Assembly (NCBI RefSeq): GCF_003576645.1
Contig: NC_044925.1
Span: 6,374,287 to 6,438,286 of the forward strand
DNA length: 64,000 bases
DNA from: Ipomoea triloba
Lineage: Eukaryota > Streptophyta > Magnoliopsida > Solanales > Convolvulaceae
Direction of reading: 5' to 3'
Below are positions 13,276 to 23,519 of the stretch, piece by piece; the first letter of the stretch is position 1, and every line of letters begins with the position of its first letter. Both the position numbers and the translations under genes were made by a program. Below the pieces are notes generated by a model. That model was not told where the DNA came from. It made no database searches and was given only the letters and a program-made list of their open reading frames with translations.

Positions 13276-14113
13276 ACAACTATGTCTTTTATTTATGTTT
13301 CTAAAATTGAAGCTTAATATACATAAACTACACAATACAAGCTTTTAATACCTAGACATGTAGCGAAATGATATTAAGGAAAATGTAACTTACACATAAC
13401 TTCAATTTTCCTTGATTTTGTATTGTTGATTTTTTATTTATGAAATTAGTTTCTTAGAAATATCAAATTTCGCTTTTTTGTGCTTTAACATATTGATTTA
13501 TTTAATTATTCACTTATAGAGATCTCTTAATAAAATAACATATTTGAAAGAGTATTGCATTCAAGAACTTGAATTTTTCCTTGATTTCGTATTGTTGATT
13601 TTTTTTAAATTATTTTCTAAGAAATATTAAACTCTATTATTTTGTATTATTATATACTGATTTATTTTCCTATTCTATTATAGAGATCTCTTAATAAGGT
13701 AACATATTTGAAAGAGTATTGCATTCAAGAAGGTAAAGCTTAATGAATTAGATTTAAGCATGGATGACGGAAGGCAAAAAGCCACCTCATCTCTGGTTTA
13801 AAAAAATACAACCCATTAAAAAAAAAAACAAAGGTCAACCTAACCTGACCCACAAACGGGCTAGCCCATGACAGGTCATAACATATGGGTTAGGTTGGTC
13901 CATTTTGATATATCTAGTTCTATCTCTATAGTATCCTTTATAGATGTTCATAAAACTAAATCTAACGTAACTATTGGCACATCATGAGGTAATGACATTC
14001 AATTTTTTCTATGTTCACAAAATCAAAACTTGATGTACACGAATTTACATATTTTGGTATTGACATTCACTATGTTCGATTTATAAAATATATATATGTT
14101 TTACTTTAGGGGT

Positions 14114-14187
14114 TGCACTTGTTGAGATTTGAACTCAAGACCTCCCGCTTACTAAACGGGTGCTCTAACCAACTGAACTACAAGAGC
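14114..14187 (-). tRNA. tRNA-Thr(AGU) copy 10, one acceptor mismatch
   Basis: Carries the same CAAGTGC 3' acceptor strand as copy 8, plus a C11T change that still allows a G-T pair and still fits the box A consensus. Anticodon AGT. Confidence 0.55.
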
Positions 14188-14990
14188 TACGAACAACTAT
14201 GTCTTTTATTTATGTTTATAAAATTGAAGCTTAATATACATAAACTACACAATACAAGCTTTTAATACCTAGAGATGTAGCGAAATGATATTAAGGAAAA
14301 TGTGACTTACACATAACTTCAATTTTCCTTGATTTTGTATTGTTGATATTTTTTATTTATGAAATTAGTTTCTTAGAAATATCAAATTTCGCTTTTTTGT
14401 GCTTTAACATATTGATTTATTTAATTAGTCACTTATAGAGATCTCTTAATAAAATAACATATTGTAAAGAGTATTGCATTCAAGAACTTGAATTTTTCCT
14501 TGATTTCGTATTGTTGATTTTTTTTAAATTATTTTCTAAGAAATATTAAACTCTATTATTTTGTATTATTATATACTGATTTATTTTCCTATTCTATTAT
14601 AGAGATCTCTTAATAAGGTAACATATTTGAAAGAGTATTGCATTCAAGAAGGTAAAGCTTAATGAATTAGATTTAAGCATGGATGACGGAAGGCAAAAAG
14701 CCACCTCATCTCTGGTTTAAAAAAATACAACCCACTAAAAAAAAAAAAAGGTCAACCTAACCTGACCCACAAATGCGCTAGCCCATGACAGGTCATAACA
14801 TATGGGTTAGGTTAGTCCATTTTGATATATCTAGTTCTATCTCTATAGTATCCTTTGTAGATGTTCATAAAACTAAATCTTACGTAAATATTGGCACATC
14901 ATGAACTTGATGTTCACGAATTTACATATTTTGGTATTGACATTCACTATGTACGGTTTATAGAATATATATATGTTTTACTATAGGGGG

Positions 14991-15064
14991 TGCTCTTGTT
15001 GAGATTTGAACTCAAGACCTCCCGCTTACTAAGTGGGTGCTCTAATCAACTGAGTTACAAAAGC
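14991..15064 (-). pseudogene. tRNA-Thr-like copy 11, variant class B
   Basis: Same set of changes as copies 5 and 6. The 877 bp spacing from copy 10 equals that between copies 4 and 5, suggesting the pair was duplicated as a block. Confidence 0.78.
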
Positions 15065-15660
15065 TACGAACAACTATGTCTTTTATATCCATCTATAAAA
15101 TTGAAGCTTAATATACATAAACTACACAATACAAGCTTATAATACCTTGAGATGTAACGAAATGATATTAAGGAAAATGTGACTTACACATAAGTTCAAT
15201 TTTCCTTGATTTCGTATTGTTAATTTATTATTTTTTATTTATGAAATTAGTTTCTTAGAAATATCATATTTTGCTTTTTTGTGCTTTAAAATATTGATTT
15301 ATTTAATTATTCACTTATAGAGATCTCTTAATAAAATAACATATTTGAAAGAGTATTGCATTCAAGAACTTGAATTTTTACTTGATTTCGTATTGCTGAT
15401 TTTTTTTTAAAATTATTTTCTAAGAAATATTAAACTCTATAATTTTGTATTATTATATACTGATTTATTTTCCTATTCTCTTATAGAGATCTCTTAATAA
15501 GGTAACGTATTTGAAAGAGTATTGCATTCAAGAAGTTAAAGCTTAATGAATTAGATTTAAGCATGGATGACGGAAGGCAAAAAGCCACCTCATCTCTGGT
15601 TTAAAAAAATACAACCTTTTAAAAAAAAAACAAAGGTCAACCTAACCTGACCCACAAATG

Positions 15661-15769
15661 GGCTAGCCCATGACAGGTCATAACATATGGGTTAGGTTAG
15701 CCCATGACAGGTCATAACATATGGGTTAGGTTAGCCCATGACAGGTCATAACATATGGGTTAGGTTGGT
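15661..15769. repeat. 34 bp minisatellite, three copies
   Basis: Three successive copies of the 34 bp GCCCATGACAGG...GGTTAGGTTA word. Each contains the near-palindromic pairing between CAACCTAACC upstream and GGGTTAGGTT. Confidence 0.88.
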
Positions 15770-15846
15770 CCATTTTGATATATCTAGTTCTATCTTACGT
15801 AACTATTGGCACATCATGAGATAATGACATTCAATTTGTTCTATGT

Positions 15847-16013
15847 TCACAAAATCAAAACTTGATGTACACGAATTTACATATTTTGTCACAAAATCAA
15901 AACTTGATGTACACGAATTTACATATTTTGGCACAAAATCAAAACTTGATGTACACGAATTTACATATTTTGGTATTGACATTCACTATGATGTACACGA
16001 ATTTACATATTTT
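15847..16013. repeat. 42 bp minisatellite, three copies plus a partial fourth
   Basis: The word CACAAAATCAAAACTTGATG followed by TACACGAATTTACATATTTT is repeated three times, then GATGTACACGAATTTACAT recurs once more after a copy of the TTGACATTCACTATG block. It creates a repetitive but meaningless forward open frame. Confidence 0.88.
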
Positions 16014-16071
16014 GGTATTGACATTCACTATATTCGATTTATAGAATATATATATGTTTTACTTCAGGGGT

Positions 16072-16145
16072 TGCTCTTGTTGAGATTTGAACTCAAGACC
16101 TCCCGCTTACGAAACGTGTGCTCTAACCAACTGAGCTACAAGAGC
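16072..16145 (-). pseudogene. tRNA-Thr-like copy 12, anticodon shifted to CGU
   Basis: Anticodon loop reads TTCGTAA, i.e. CGT, still a threonine anticodon (codon ACG). The anticodon stem has a mismatch (CACGT with GCGGG); other arms are intact. Confidence 0.75.
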
Positions 16146-16987
16146 TACGAACAACTATGTCTTTTATTTATGTTTATAAAATTGAAGCTTAATATACATA
16201 AACTACACAATACAAGCTTTTAATACCTAGAGATGTAGCGAAATGATATTAAGGAAAATGTGACTTACACATAACTTCAATTTTCCTTGATTTTGTATTG
16301 TTGATTTTTTATTTATGAAATTAGTTTCTTAGAAATATCAAATTTTGCTTTTTTGTGCTTTAACATATTGATTTATTTAATTATTCACTTATAGAGATCT
16401 CTTAATAAAATAACATATTTTAAAGAGTATTGCATTCAAGAACTTGAATTTTTCCTTGATTTCGTATTGCTGATTTTTTTTAAATTATTTTCTAAGAAAT
16501 ATTAAACTCTATTATTTTGTATTATTATATACTGATTTATTTTCCTATTCTCTTATAGAGATCTCTTAATAAGGTAACATATTTGAAAGAGTATTGCATT
16601 CAAGAAGGTAAAGCTTAATGAATTAGATTTAAACATGGATGACGGAAGGCAAAAAGCCACCTCATCTCTGGTTTAAAAAAATACAACCCATTAAAAAAAA
16701 AAAAAAGCTCAACCTAACCTGACCCACAAATGGGCTAGCCCATGACAGGTCATAACATATGGGTTAGGTTGGTCCATTTTGATATATCTAGTTCTATCTC
16801 TATAGTATCCTTTGTAGATGTTCATAAAACTAAATCTTACGTAACTATTGGCACATCATGAGATAATGACATTCAATTTGTTCTATGTTCACAAAATCAA
16901 AACTTGATGTACACGAATTTACATATTTTGGTATTGACATTCACTATGTTCGGTTTATAGAATATATATATGTTTTACTTCAGGGGT

Positions 16988-17057
16988 TGCTCTTGTTGAG
17001 ATTTGAACTCAAGACCTCCCGCTTACTAAGTGGGTGCTCTAACCAACTGAGTTACAA
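16988..17057 (-). pseudogene. tRNA-Thr-like copy 13, 5' end replaced
   Basis: After the D-arm the plus strand jumps from GAGTTACAA into TTTTGTGCTTTAACATATTG, a sequence that belongs to the subrepeat about 200 bp further on, and then back to ATTGAAGCTTAATATAC. The acceptor 5' strand is gone. The pattern fits a template switch within the unit. Confidence 0.8.
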
Positions 17058-17902
17058 TTTTGTGCTTTAACATATTGATTTATTTAATTATTCACTATTG
17101 AAGCTTAATATACATAAACTACACAATACAAGCTTTTAATACCTAGAGATGTAGCGAAATGATATTAAAGAAAATGTGACTTACACATAACTTCAATTTT
17201 CCTTGATTTTGTATTGTTGATTTTTTATTTATGAAATTAGTTTCTTAGAAATATCAAATTTCGCTTTTTTGTGCTTTAACATATTGATTTATTTAATTAT
17301 TCACTTATAGAGATCTCTTAATAAAATAACATATTTTAAAGAGTATTGCATTCAAGAACTTGAATTTTTCCTTGATTTCGTATTGCTGATTTTTTTGAAA
17401 TTATTTTCTAAGAAATATTAAACTCTATTATTTTGTATTATTATATACTGATTTATTTTCCTATTCTCTTATAGAGATCTCTTAATAAGGTAACATATTT
17501 GAAAGAGTATTGCATTCAAGAAGGTAAAGCTTAATGAATTAGATTTAAGCATGGATGACGGAGGGCAAAAAGCCACCTCATCTCTGGTTTAAAAAAATAC
17601 AACCCATTAAAAAAAAAAAAAGGTCAACCTAACCTGACCCACAAATGCGCTAGCCCATGACAGGTCATAACATATGGGTTAGGTTAGTCCATTTTGATAT
17701 ATCTAGTTCTATCTCTATAGTATCCTTTGTAGATGTTCATAAAACTAAATCTTACGTAACTATTGGCACATCATGAGATAATGACATTCAATTTGTTCTA
17801 TGTTCACAAAATCAAAACTTGATGTACACGAATTTACATATTTTGGTATTGACATTCACTATGTTCGATTTATAGAATATATATATGTTTTACTTCAGGG
17901 GT

Positions 17903-17976
17903 TGCTCTTGTTGAGATTTGAACTCAAGACCTCCCGCTTACGAAACGGGTGCTCTAACCAACTGAGCTACAAGAGC
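17903..17976 (-). tRNA. tRNA-Thr(CGU) copy 14, intact cloverleaf
   Basis: Every stem pairs as in copies 3 and 4 (acceptor GCTCTTG/CAAGAGC, anticodon stem CCCGT/GCGGG), but the anticodon loop is TTCGTAA, giving CGT. It would read ACG. The single change AGT to CGT keeps the G35-U36 threonine identity bases. Boxes A and B intact; no TTTT within 30 nt downstream. Confidence 0.82.
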
Positions 17977-18813
17977 TACGAACAACTATGTCTTTTATTT
18001 ATGTTTATAAAATTGAAGCTTAATATACATAAACTACACAATACAAGCTTTTAATACCTAGAGATGTAGCGAAATGATATTAAGGAAAATGTGACTTACA
18101 CATAACTTCAATTTTCCTTGATTTTGTATTGTTGATTTTTTATTTATGAAATTAGTTTCTTAGAAATATCAAATTTCGCTTTTTTGTGCTTTAACATATT
18201 GATTTATTTAATTATTCACTTATAGAGATCTCTTAATAAAATAACATATTTGAAAGAGTATTGCATTCAAGAACTTGAATTTTTCCTTGATTTCGTATTG
18301 CTGATTTTTTTGAAATTATTTTCTAAGAATATTAAACTTTATTATTTTGTATTATTATATACTGATTTATTTTCCTATTCTCTTATAGAGATCTCTTAAT
18401 AAGGTAACATATTTGAAAGAGTATTGCATTCAAGAAGGTAAAGCTTAATGAATTAGATTTAAGCATGGATGACGGAAGGCAAAAAGCCACCTCATCTCTG
18501 GTTTAAAAAAATACAACCCATTAAAAAAAAAAAAAAAAGGTCAACCTAACCTGACCCACAAATGGGCTAGCCCATGACAGGTCATAACATATGGGTTAGG
18601 TTAGCCCATGACAGGTCATAACATATGGGTTATGTTGGTCCATTTTGATATATCTAGTTCTATCTCTATAGTATCCTTTGTAGATGTTCATAAAACTAAA
18701 TCTTACGTAAATATTGGCACATCATGAACTTGATGTTCACGAATTTACATATTTTGGTATTGACATTCACTATGTTCAATTTATAGAATATATATATGTT
18801 TTACTATAGGGGG

Positions 18814-18887
18814 TGCTATTGTTGAGATTTGAACTCAAGACCTCCCGCTTACTAAGTGGGTGCTCTAACCAACTGAGTTACAAGAGC
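18814..18887 (-). pseudogene. tRNA-Thr-like copy 15, degenerate
   Basis: Acceptor mismatch (3' strand CAATAGC), G10A in the D-stem, and the class-B CCCAC anticodon stem. Acceptor 5' strand and G19 are unlike class B, so it may be a recombinant of the two classes. Confidence 0.78.
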
Positions 18888-19316
18888 TACGAACAACTAT
18901 GTCTTTTATATCCGTTTATAAAATTGAAGCTTAATATACATAAACTACACAATACAAGCTTTTAATACCTAGAGATGTAGCGAAATGATATTAAGGAAAA
19001 TGTGACTTACACATAAGTTCAATTTTCCTTGATTTCGTATTGTTGATTTATTATTTTTTATTTATGAAATTAGTTTCTTTGAAATATCAAATTTTGCTTT
19101 TTTATGCTTTAAAATATTGATTTATTTAATTATTCACTTATAGAGATCTCTTAATAAAATAACATATTTGAAAGAGTATTGCATTCAAGAACTTGAATTT
19201 TTCCTTGATTTCGTATTGCTGATTTTTTTTAAATTATTTTCTAAGAAATATTAAACTCTATTATTTTGTATTATTATATACTGATTTATTTTCCTATTCT
19301 CTTATAGAGATCTCTT

Positions 19317-19490
19317 AATAAAATAACATATTTGAAAGAGTATTGCATTCAAGAACTTGAATTTTTCCTTGATTTCGTATTTCTGATTTGTTTTAAAATT
19401 ATTTTCTAAGAAATATTAAACTCTATTATTTTGTATTATTATATACTGATTTATTTTCCTATTCTCTTATAGAGATCTCTTAATAAGGTA
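19317..19490. repeat. Extra subrepeat copy in unit 15-16
   Basis: The roughly 165-175 bp subrepeat from GAGATCTCTTAATAAAATAAC to the next GAGATCTCTTAATAAGG is present an extra time, which explains the 1078 bp spacing. The same extra copy occurs at about 20393-20568. Confidence 0.85.
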
Positions 19491-19891
19491 ACATATTTGA
19501 AAGAGTATTGCATTCAAGAAGTTAAAGCTTAATGAATTAGATTTAAGCATGGATGACGGAAGGCAAAAAGCCATCTCATCTCTGGTTTAAAAAAATACAA
19601 CCCATTAAAAAAAACAAAGGTCAACCTAACCTGACCCACAAATGGGCTAGCCCATGACAGGTCATAACATATGGGTTAGGTTGGTCCATTTTGATATATC
19701 TAGTTCTATCTCTATAGTATCCTTTATAGATGTTCATAAAACTAAATCTTACGTAACTATTGGCACATCATGAGGTAATGACATTCAATTTGTTCTATGT
19801 TCACAAAATCAAAACATGATGTACATATTTTGGAACTGACATTCACTATGTTCGATTTATAGAATATATGTATATGTTTTACTTTATGGGG

Positions 19892-19965
19892 TGCTCTTGT
19901 TGAGATTTGAACTCAAGACCTCCTGCTTACTAAACGAGTGCTCTAACAAACTGAGCTACAAGAAC
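19892..19965 (-). pseudogene. tRNA-Thr-like copy 16, degenerate
   Basis: Closest to copy 1: acceptor 5' strand GTTCTTG and a CTCGT anticodon stem, with a further GCAGG change. G19 of box A is lost. The T-loop is normal here. Confidence 0.78.
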
Positions 19966-20392
19966 TACTGACAATTATGTCTTTTATTTATGTTTATAAA
20001 ATTGAAGCTTAATATACATAAACTACACAATACAAGCTTTTAATACCTAGAGATGTAGCGAAATGATATTAAGGAAAATGTGACTTACACATAACTTCAA
20101 TTTTCCTTGATTTCGTATGGTTGATTTTTTATTTTTTATTTTTGAAATTAGTTTCTTAGAAATATCAAATTTCGATTTTTTGTGCTTTAACATATTGATT
20201 TATTTAATTATTCACTTATAGAGATCTCTTAATAAAATAACATATTTGAAAGAGTATTGCATTCAAGAACTTGAATTTTTCCTTGATTTCGTATTGCTGA
20301 TTTTTTTAAAATTATTTTCTACGAAATATTAAACTCTATTATTTTGTATTATTATATACTGATTTATTTTCCTATTCTCTTATAGAGATCTC

Positions 20393-20568
20393 TTAATAAA
20401 ATAACATATTTGAAAGAGTATTGCATTCAAGAACTTGAATTTTTCCTTGATTTCGTATTGCTGATTTTTTTAAAATTATTTTCTACGAAATATTAAACTC
20501 TATTATTTTGTATTATTATATACTGATTTATTTTCCTATTCTCTTATAGAGATCTCTTAATAAGGTAA
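20393..20568. repeat. Extra subrepeat copy in unit 16-17
   Basis: A second near-identical copy of the subrepeat including the ATTATTTTCTACGAAATATT variant, following the first at about 20222-20392. It was duplicated locally, because both carry the rare TACGAAA variant. Confidence 0.85.
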
Positions 20569-20969
20569 CATATTTGAAACAGTATTGCATTCAAGAAGTT
20601 AAAGCTTATTAAATTAGATTTAAGCATTGATGACGAAAGGCAAAATGCCACCTCATCTCTGGTTTGAATAAATACAACCCATTAAAAAAAAAAACAAAGG
20701 TCAACCTAACCTGACCCACAAACGGGCTAGCCCATGACAGGTCATAACATATGGGTTAGGTTGGTCCATTTTGATATATCTACTTCTATCTCTATTGTAT
20801 CCTTTATAGATGTTCATAAAACTAAATCTTACGTAACTATTGGCACATCATGGCGTAATTACATTCAATTTGTTCTATGTTCACAAAATCAAAACTTGAT
20901 GTACACAAATTTACATATTTTGGTATTGACATTCACTATGTTCGATTTATAGATTTTTACTTCAGGGGG

Positions 20970-21042
20970 GCTCTTGTTGAGATTTGAACTCAAGACCTCA
21001 CGCTTACTAAATGGGTGCTCTAACCAACTGAACTACAAGAGC
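20970..21042 (-). pseudogene. tRNA-Thr-like copy 17, degenerate
   Basis: Anticodon stem broken (CCCAT with GCGTG), discriminator base replaced, 73 nt. Last copy before the Copia block; flanking blocks are also more diverged than in the middle of the array. Confidence 0.75.
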
Positions 21043-21427
21043 TACAATGAACTATGTCTTTTATATATGTTTATAAAATTGAAGCTTAATATACATAAAC
21101 TACACAATACAAGCTTTTAATACCTAGAGATGTAGCGAAATGATATTAAGGAAAATGTGACTTACACATAACTTCAATTTTCCTTGATTTCGTATTGTTG
21201 ATTTTTTATTTTTTATTAATGAAATTAGTTTCTTAGAAATATCAGATTTCGCTTTTTTGTGCTTTAACATATTGATTTATTTACTTATTCTCTTATAGAT
21301 ATCTATTAATAAAATAACATATTTGAAAGAGTATTGCATTCAAGAACTTGAATTTTTCCTTGATTTCGTATTGCTGATTTTTTTGAAATTATTTTCTTAG
21401 AAATATTAAACTCTATTATTTTGTATA

Positions 21428-21703
21428 GCTTTTATTTTGACTTTTATTGTGTGTTATGGCTTTTATTTTGACTTAAATTGTGTAGCATGCATGTTGGTAG
21501 AAAAATTAAAAATTCCAAGAGAATTAATCCAACAATGCATAACTTACGTACAAGTCAAAATTAATAAATTCGTAGGTCAAAATTCTATCAAAACTCATCG
21601 TAATAGCTAGTCGCAATAAAATTGAAAAATAAAATCAGTTGATTTCTAGACAGAGCCAAATATGATTGAGTATAGGTTTTGGCATCATCAAAAAGGGGAA
21701 AAT
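21428..21703 (+). mobile_element. Copia 3' internal remnant with polypurine tract
   Basis: The array sequence stops at TATTATTTTGTAT and unrelated sequence begins. It ends GGCATCATCAAAAAGGGG followed by AAAA, the purine tract that in LTR retrotransposons sits just before the 3' LTR, and the LTR start TGTTAGG follows at once. No pol coding remains. Confidence 0.6.
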
Positions 21704-22600
21704 TGTTAGGAATAAAATTGTAATAGTTTTGATGAGCCAAATTGTAATTTTAGAAATCCCCTATTTTATTTTTAGAATGTAGAGATTAGACCCGGAAGAC
21801 AAGTCATGACATTAGATTGGTTCGAATTATTGCTTTATAGAGTTCATTTTGTCATGAATCTTGTAAGTCATCTGCTTCCATTATACACATGAGTGTATAT
21901 GATCCAATGGACAAGGCCGAATTATCATTGCTTGAAGGCACGAGGAAGCTTGGGAGCTAGTCACACGGCCAAAGTCTTTGGAGCTACTTTTGGTCAATAG
22001 AGCAAGTTTTGGCTAAGACTTATGCGCGTGATCCATACTACATTTCTACACGCGTGAAAGGCACTATAGAGCAACTTATGGAGGAACATCTAGTGCAACT
22101 TATACTTAACCAAATTTACAAGGTTCAGTACGTAATGCCATGAACCAGAAGAAATTTGAAGGTGGTGATTTTCTGAAGATTATTATTCATACTCAAGCAA
22201 GAGCCACCCGGTAAATATTTTGAAAGATCAACTTGCCCAAGATCAAATCAAGGATGCAACAAAGTCAAAAATATCAAGCTCTAGAGAATACAAAGTCCAC
22301 AATATCAGGCTGTCAAGACAACAAGTCAAAAATTGGAGGCTACAAGTTTCAAAGATCAATCAAGCCGAATTAGAAGACTTTGGTGAGCAATTTGCAGATG
22401 TAATTTTTATAAAATTACCAGCTGCATTAAATGAGCAGATCAAAAGGGAGATCTTATCAGATCAAATTGGCAAGTTATCAGATCAACGGTATGGTCATTA
22501 AATGAGGAGGTATGACCATCAAGATCAGATTGGAATGACCAATCAGATCAAATGAACGTTCAAAATTTGAATGTTCATAACGGGCAAATAATTCTTTGAC

Positions 22601-22610
22601 TTATAAAAAT
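22601..22610 (+). promoter_or_regulatory. TATA-like element in the Copia LTR
   Basis: TTATAAAAAT roughly in the middle of the LTR, upstream of the minisatellite. Position fits the U3/R border of a long LTR. Confidence 0.45.
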
Positions 22611-22770
22611 CCCAAGAAGACTTGAAAACAAGCACGAACGAACATAGAGGTGACGGATCGGGAATACAACGAAAAATACAAAGTGCTGAGATATTGAGCT
22701 ATACAAGAGAGGAATTCAAGTCTTAGAAAATAAATCTTTATTTCTTTCAACAAGTTGTATCTCTATTGAG

Positions 22771-22975
22771 TGTAGAAAGGAGTGTAGCTGGGTGCGAAAC
22801 AATAGGGTGAACTAAGTGTAGCTTTGTGCGAAACACCTGGTTGGAACGTAGCTTTGTGCGTAGCGTTCGGGAGCGTAGCTGTGTGCGTGGCGCTCGGGAG
22901 CTTAGCTTTGTGCGGAGAGCTCGTGGTTGAGTGTAGCTTTGTGTGAAACACTCGGGAAGTGCTTGTGTAGCACTT
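22771..22975 (+). repeat. Minisatellite with complementary, unit-specific arms
   Basis: Units of about 27-35 bp share a core TAGCTTTGTGCG. The arms flanking the core differ between units yet pair within each unit: GAACG 22844-22848 with CGTTC 22864-22868; GAGCG 22871-22875 with CGCTC 22891-22895; GAGCT 22898-22902 with AGCTC 22918-22922; GAGTGT 22929-22934 with ACACTC 22948-22953; AAGTGC 22957-22962 with GCACTT 22970-22975. Two more units upstream pair partly. Confidence 0.88.
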
Positions 22976-23454
22976 GGAGTTTCAATATTGTATCTAGGTG
23001 ATTGAAGATAGTGGAAACCTTCCTTGGAGTTAAAGGAAGAAGTGGAGTAGGAGAATTACACCATCTCCGAACCACTATAAATCTTTGCCTCTCTTTACTT
23101 TACTGCACTTTATATTTTTACATATTTAACTCACTAACCCTTTACGTACTCTGTTGATCATATCATCTGGGTTTGTGTGTTCTCACGTCCGCATGTGTTT
23201 GAATCTTTGCATGCATATTCTTTGAGCTATTCTAAGATATTCCAACGTATTGCATGTCAAGTATCTCTTCAGTTTTACGCAGATTCATTTTATAGCACTT
23301 TACCGTACGATTTTCCGCTGCACATTTCAAGTTGAGTTTATTCACTTGAAATCTCTGTTGTTGAAGTGTTATAAAGTTTTTTAATTGTTAGAAAAGTCTA
23401 TTCACCCCCCCCCCCTCCCTTTAGACTTTTTACCACCCTATCGGGACCAACAAG

Positions 23455-23466
23455 TGGTATCAGAGC
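23455..23466 (+). promoter_or_regulatory. Primer binding site (initiator Met-tRNA type)
   Basis: TGGTATCAGAGC, complementary to the 3' end of plant initiator methionine tRNA, two bases after the LTR end. This is the standard site where Copia reverse transcription starts. Confidence 0.92.
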
Positions 23467-23519
23467 AGTTGTCTATTGAGTCAATATTTGACTGCTAGAC
23501 AGATCTCATAACCTTCAAG

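Larger units (their letters stand above)
4775..21427. repeat. Tandem array of ~0.88-1.08 kb units, each with a tRNA-Thr-like gene
   Basis: Direct repeats in head-to-tail order. Each unit, read on the plus strand, holds: AAAGCTTAATGAATTAG and GACGGAAGGCAAAAAGCC; a poly-A tract; a block with CAACCTAACC and ATGGGTTAGG; a TTGACATTCACTATGT block; the antisense of a 74 nt tRNA-Thr-like sequence; AAAATTGAAGCTTAATATAC; and two diverged subrepeats of roughly 165-190 bp, both ending GTATTGCATTCAAGAA. Distances between successive tRNA starts are 883, 924, 877, 883, 883, 952, 895, 908, 877, 1081, 916, 915, 911, 1078 and 1078 bp (copies 2 to 17). Much of the length variation comes from extra 34 bp or 42 bp repeats or an extra subrepeat. 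Divergence is low, so amplification or homogenisation is fairly recent. The repeated protein-like open frames inside it read antisense through the tRNA sequence and are not genes. Confidence 0.95.
21704..23452 (+). mobile_element. Copia LTR (1749 bp)
   Basis: Starts TGTTAGGAATAAAATTG directly after a polypurine tract and ends GGGACCAACA two bases before a primer binding site, so both borders are set by retrotransposon landmarks. A TATA-like TTATAAAAAT lies at 22601-22610. An imperfect inverted-arm minisatellite lies at about 22771-22975. The forward open frame at 22220-22501 is within the LTR and not recognised. Confidence 0.75.

Noticed and set aside
15843..18054. Repetitive forward open frames with a recurring DVHEFTYFG motif (15843-16223, 16885-17070, 17800-18054, 20734-20952)
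   Set aside because: They read antisense through the tRNA-Thr sequence and the 42 bp minisatellite; the same peptide recurs because the DNA repeats. No start context, no family, broken in most units.
4775..21427. Array as a SINE or TRIM family
   Set aside because: The units are in strict head-to-tail order, the tRNA part is full length and internal to the unit, and there are no A-tails, target duplications or LTR pairs.
22763..22951. Minus-strand 62-codon repeat peptide (HKATLP-like) in the Copia LTR
   Set aside because: Product of the hairpin minisatellite; the complementary-arm pattern explains the repeat better than coding.
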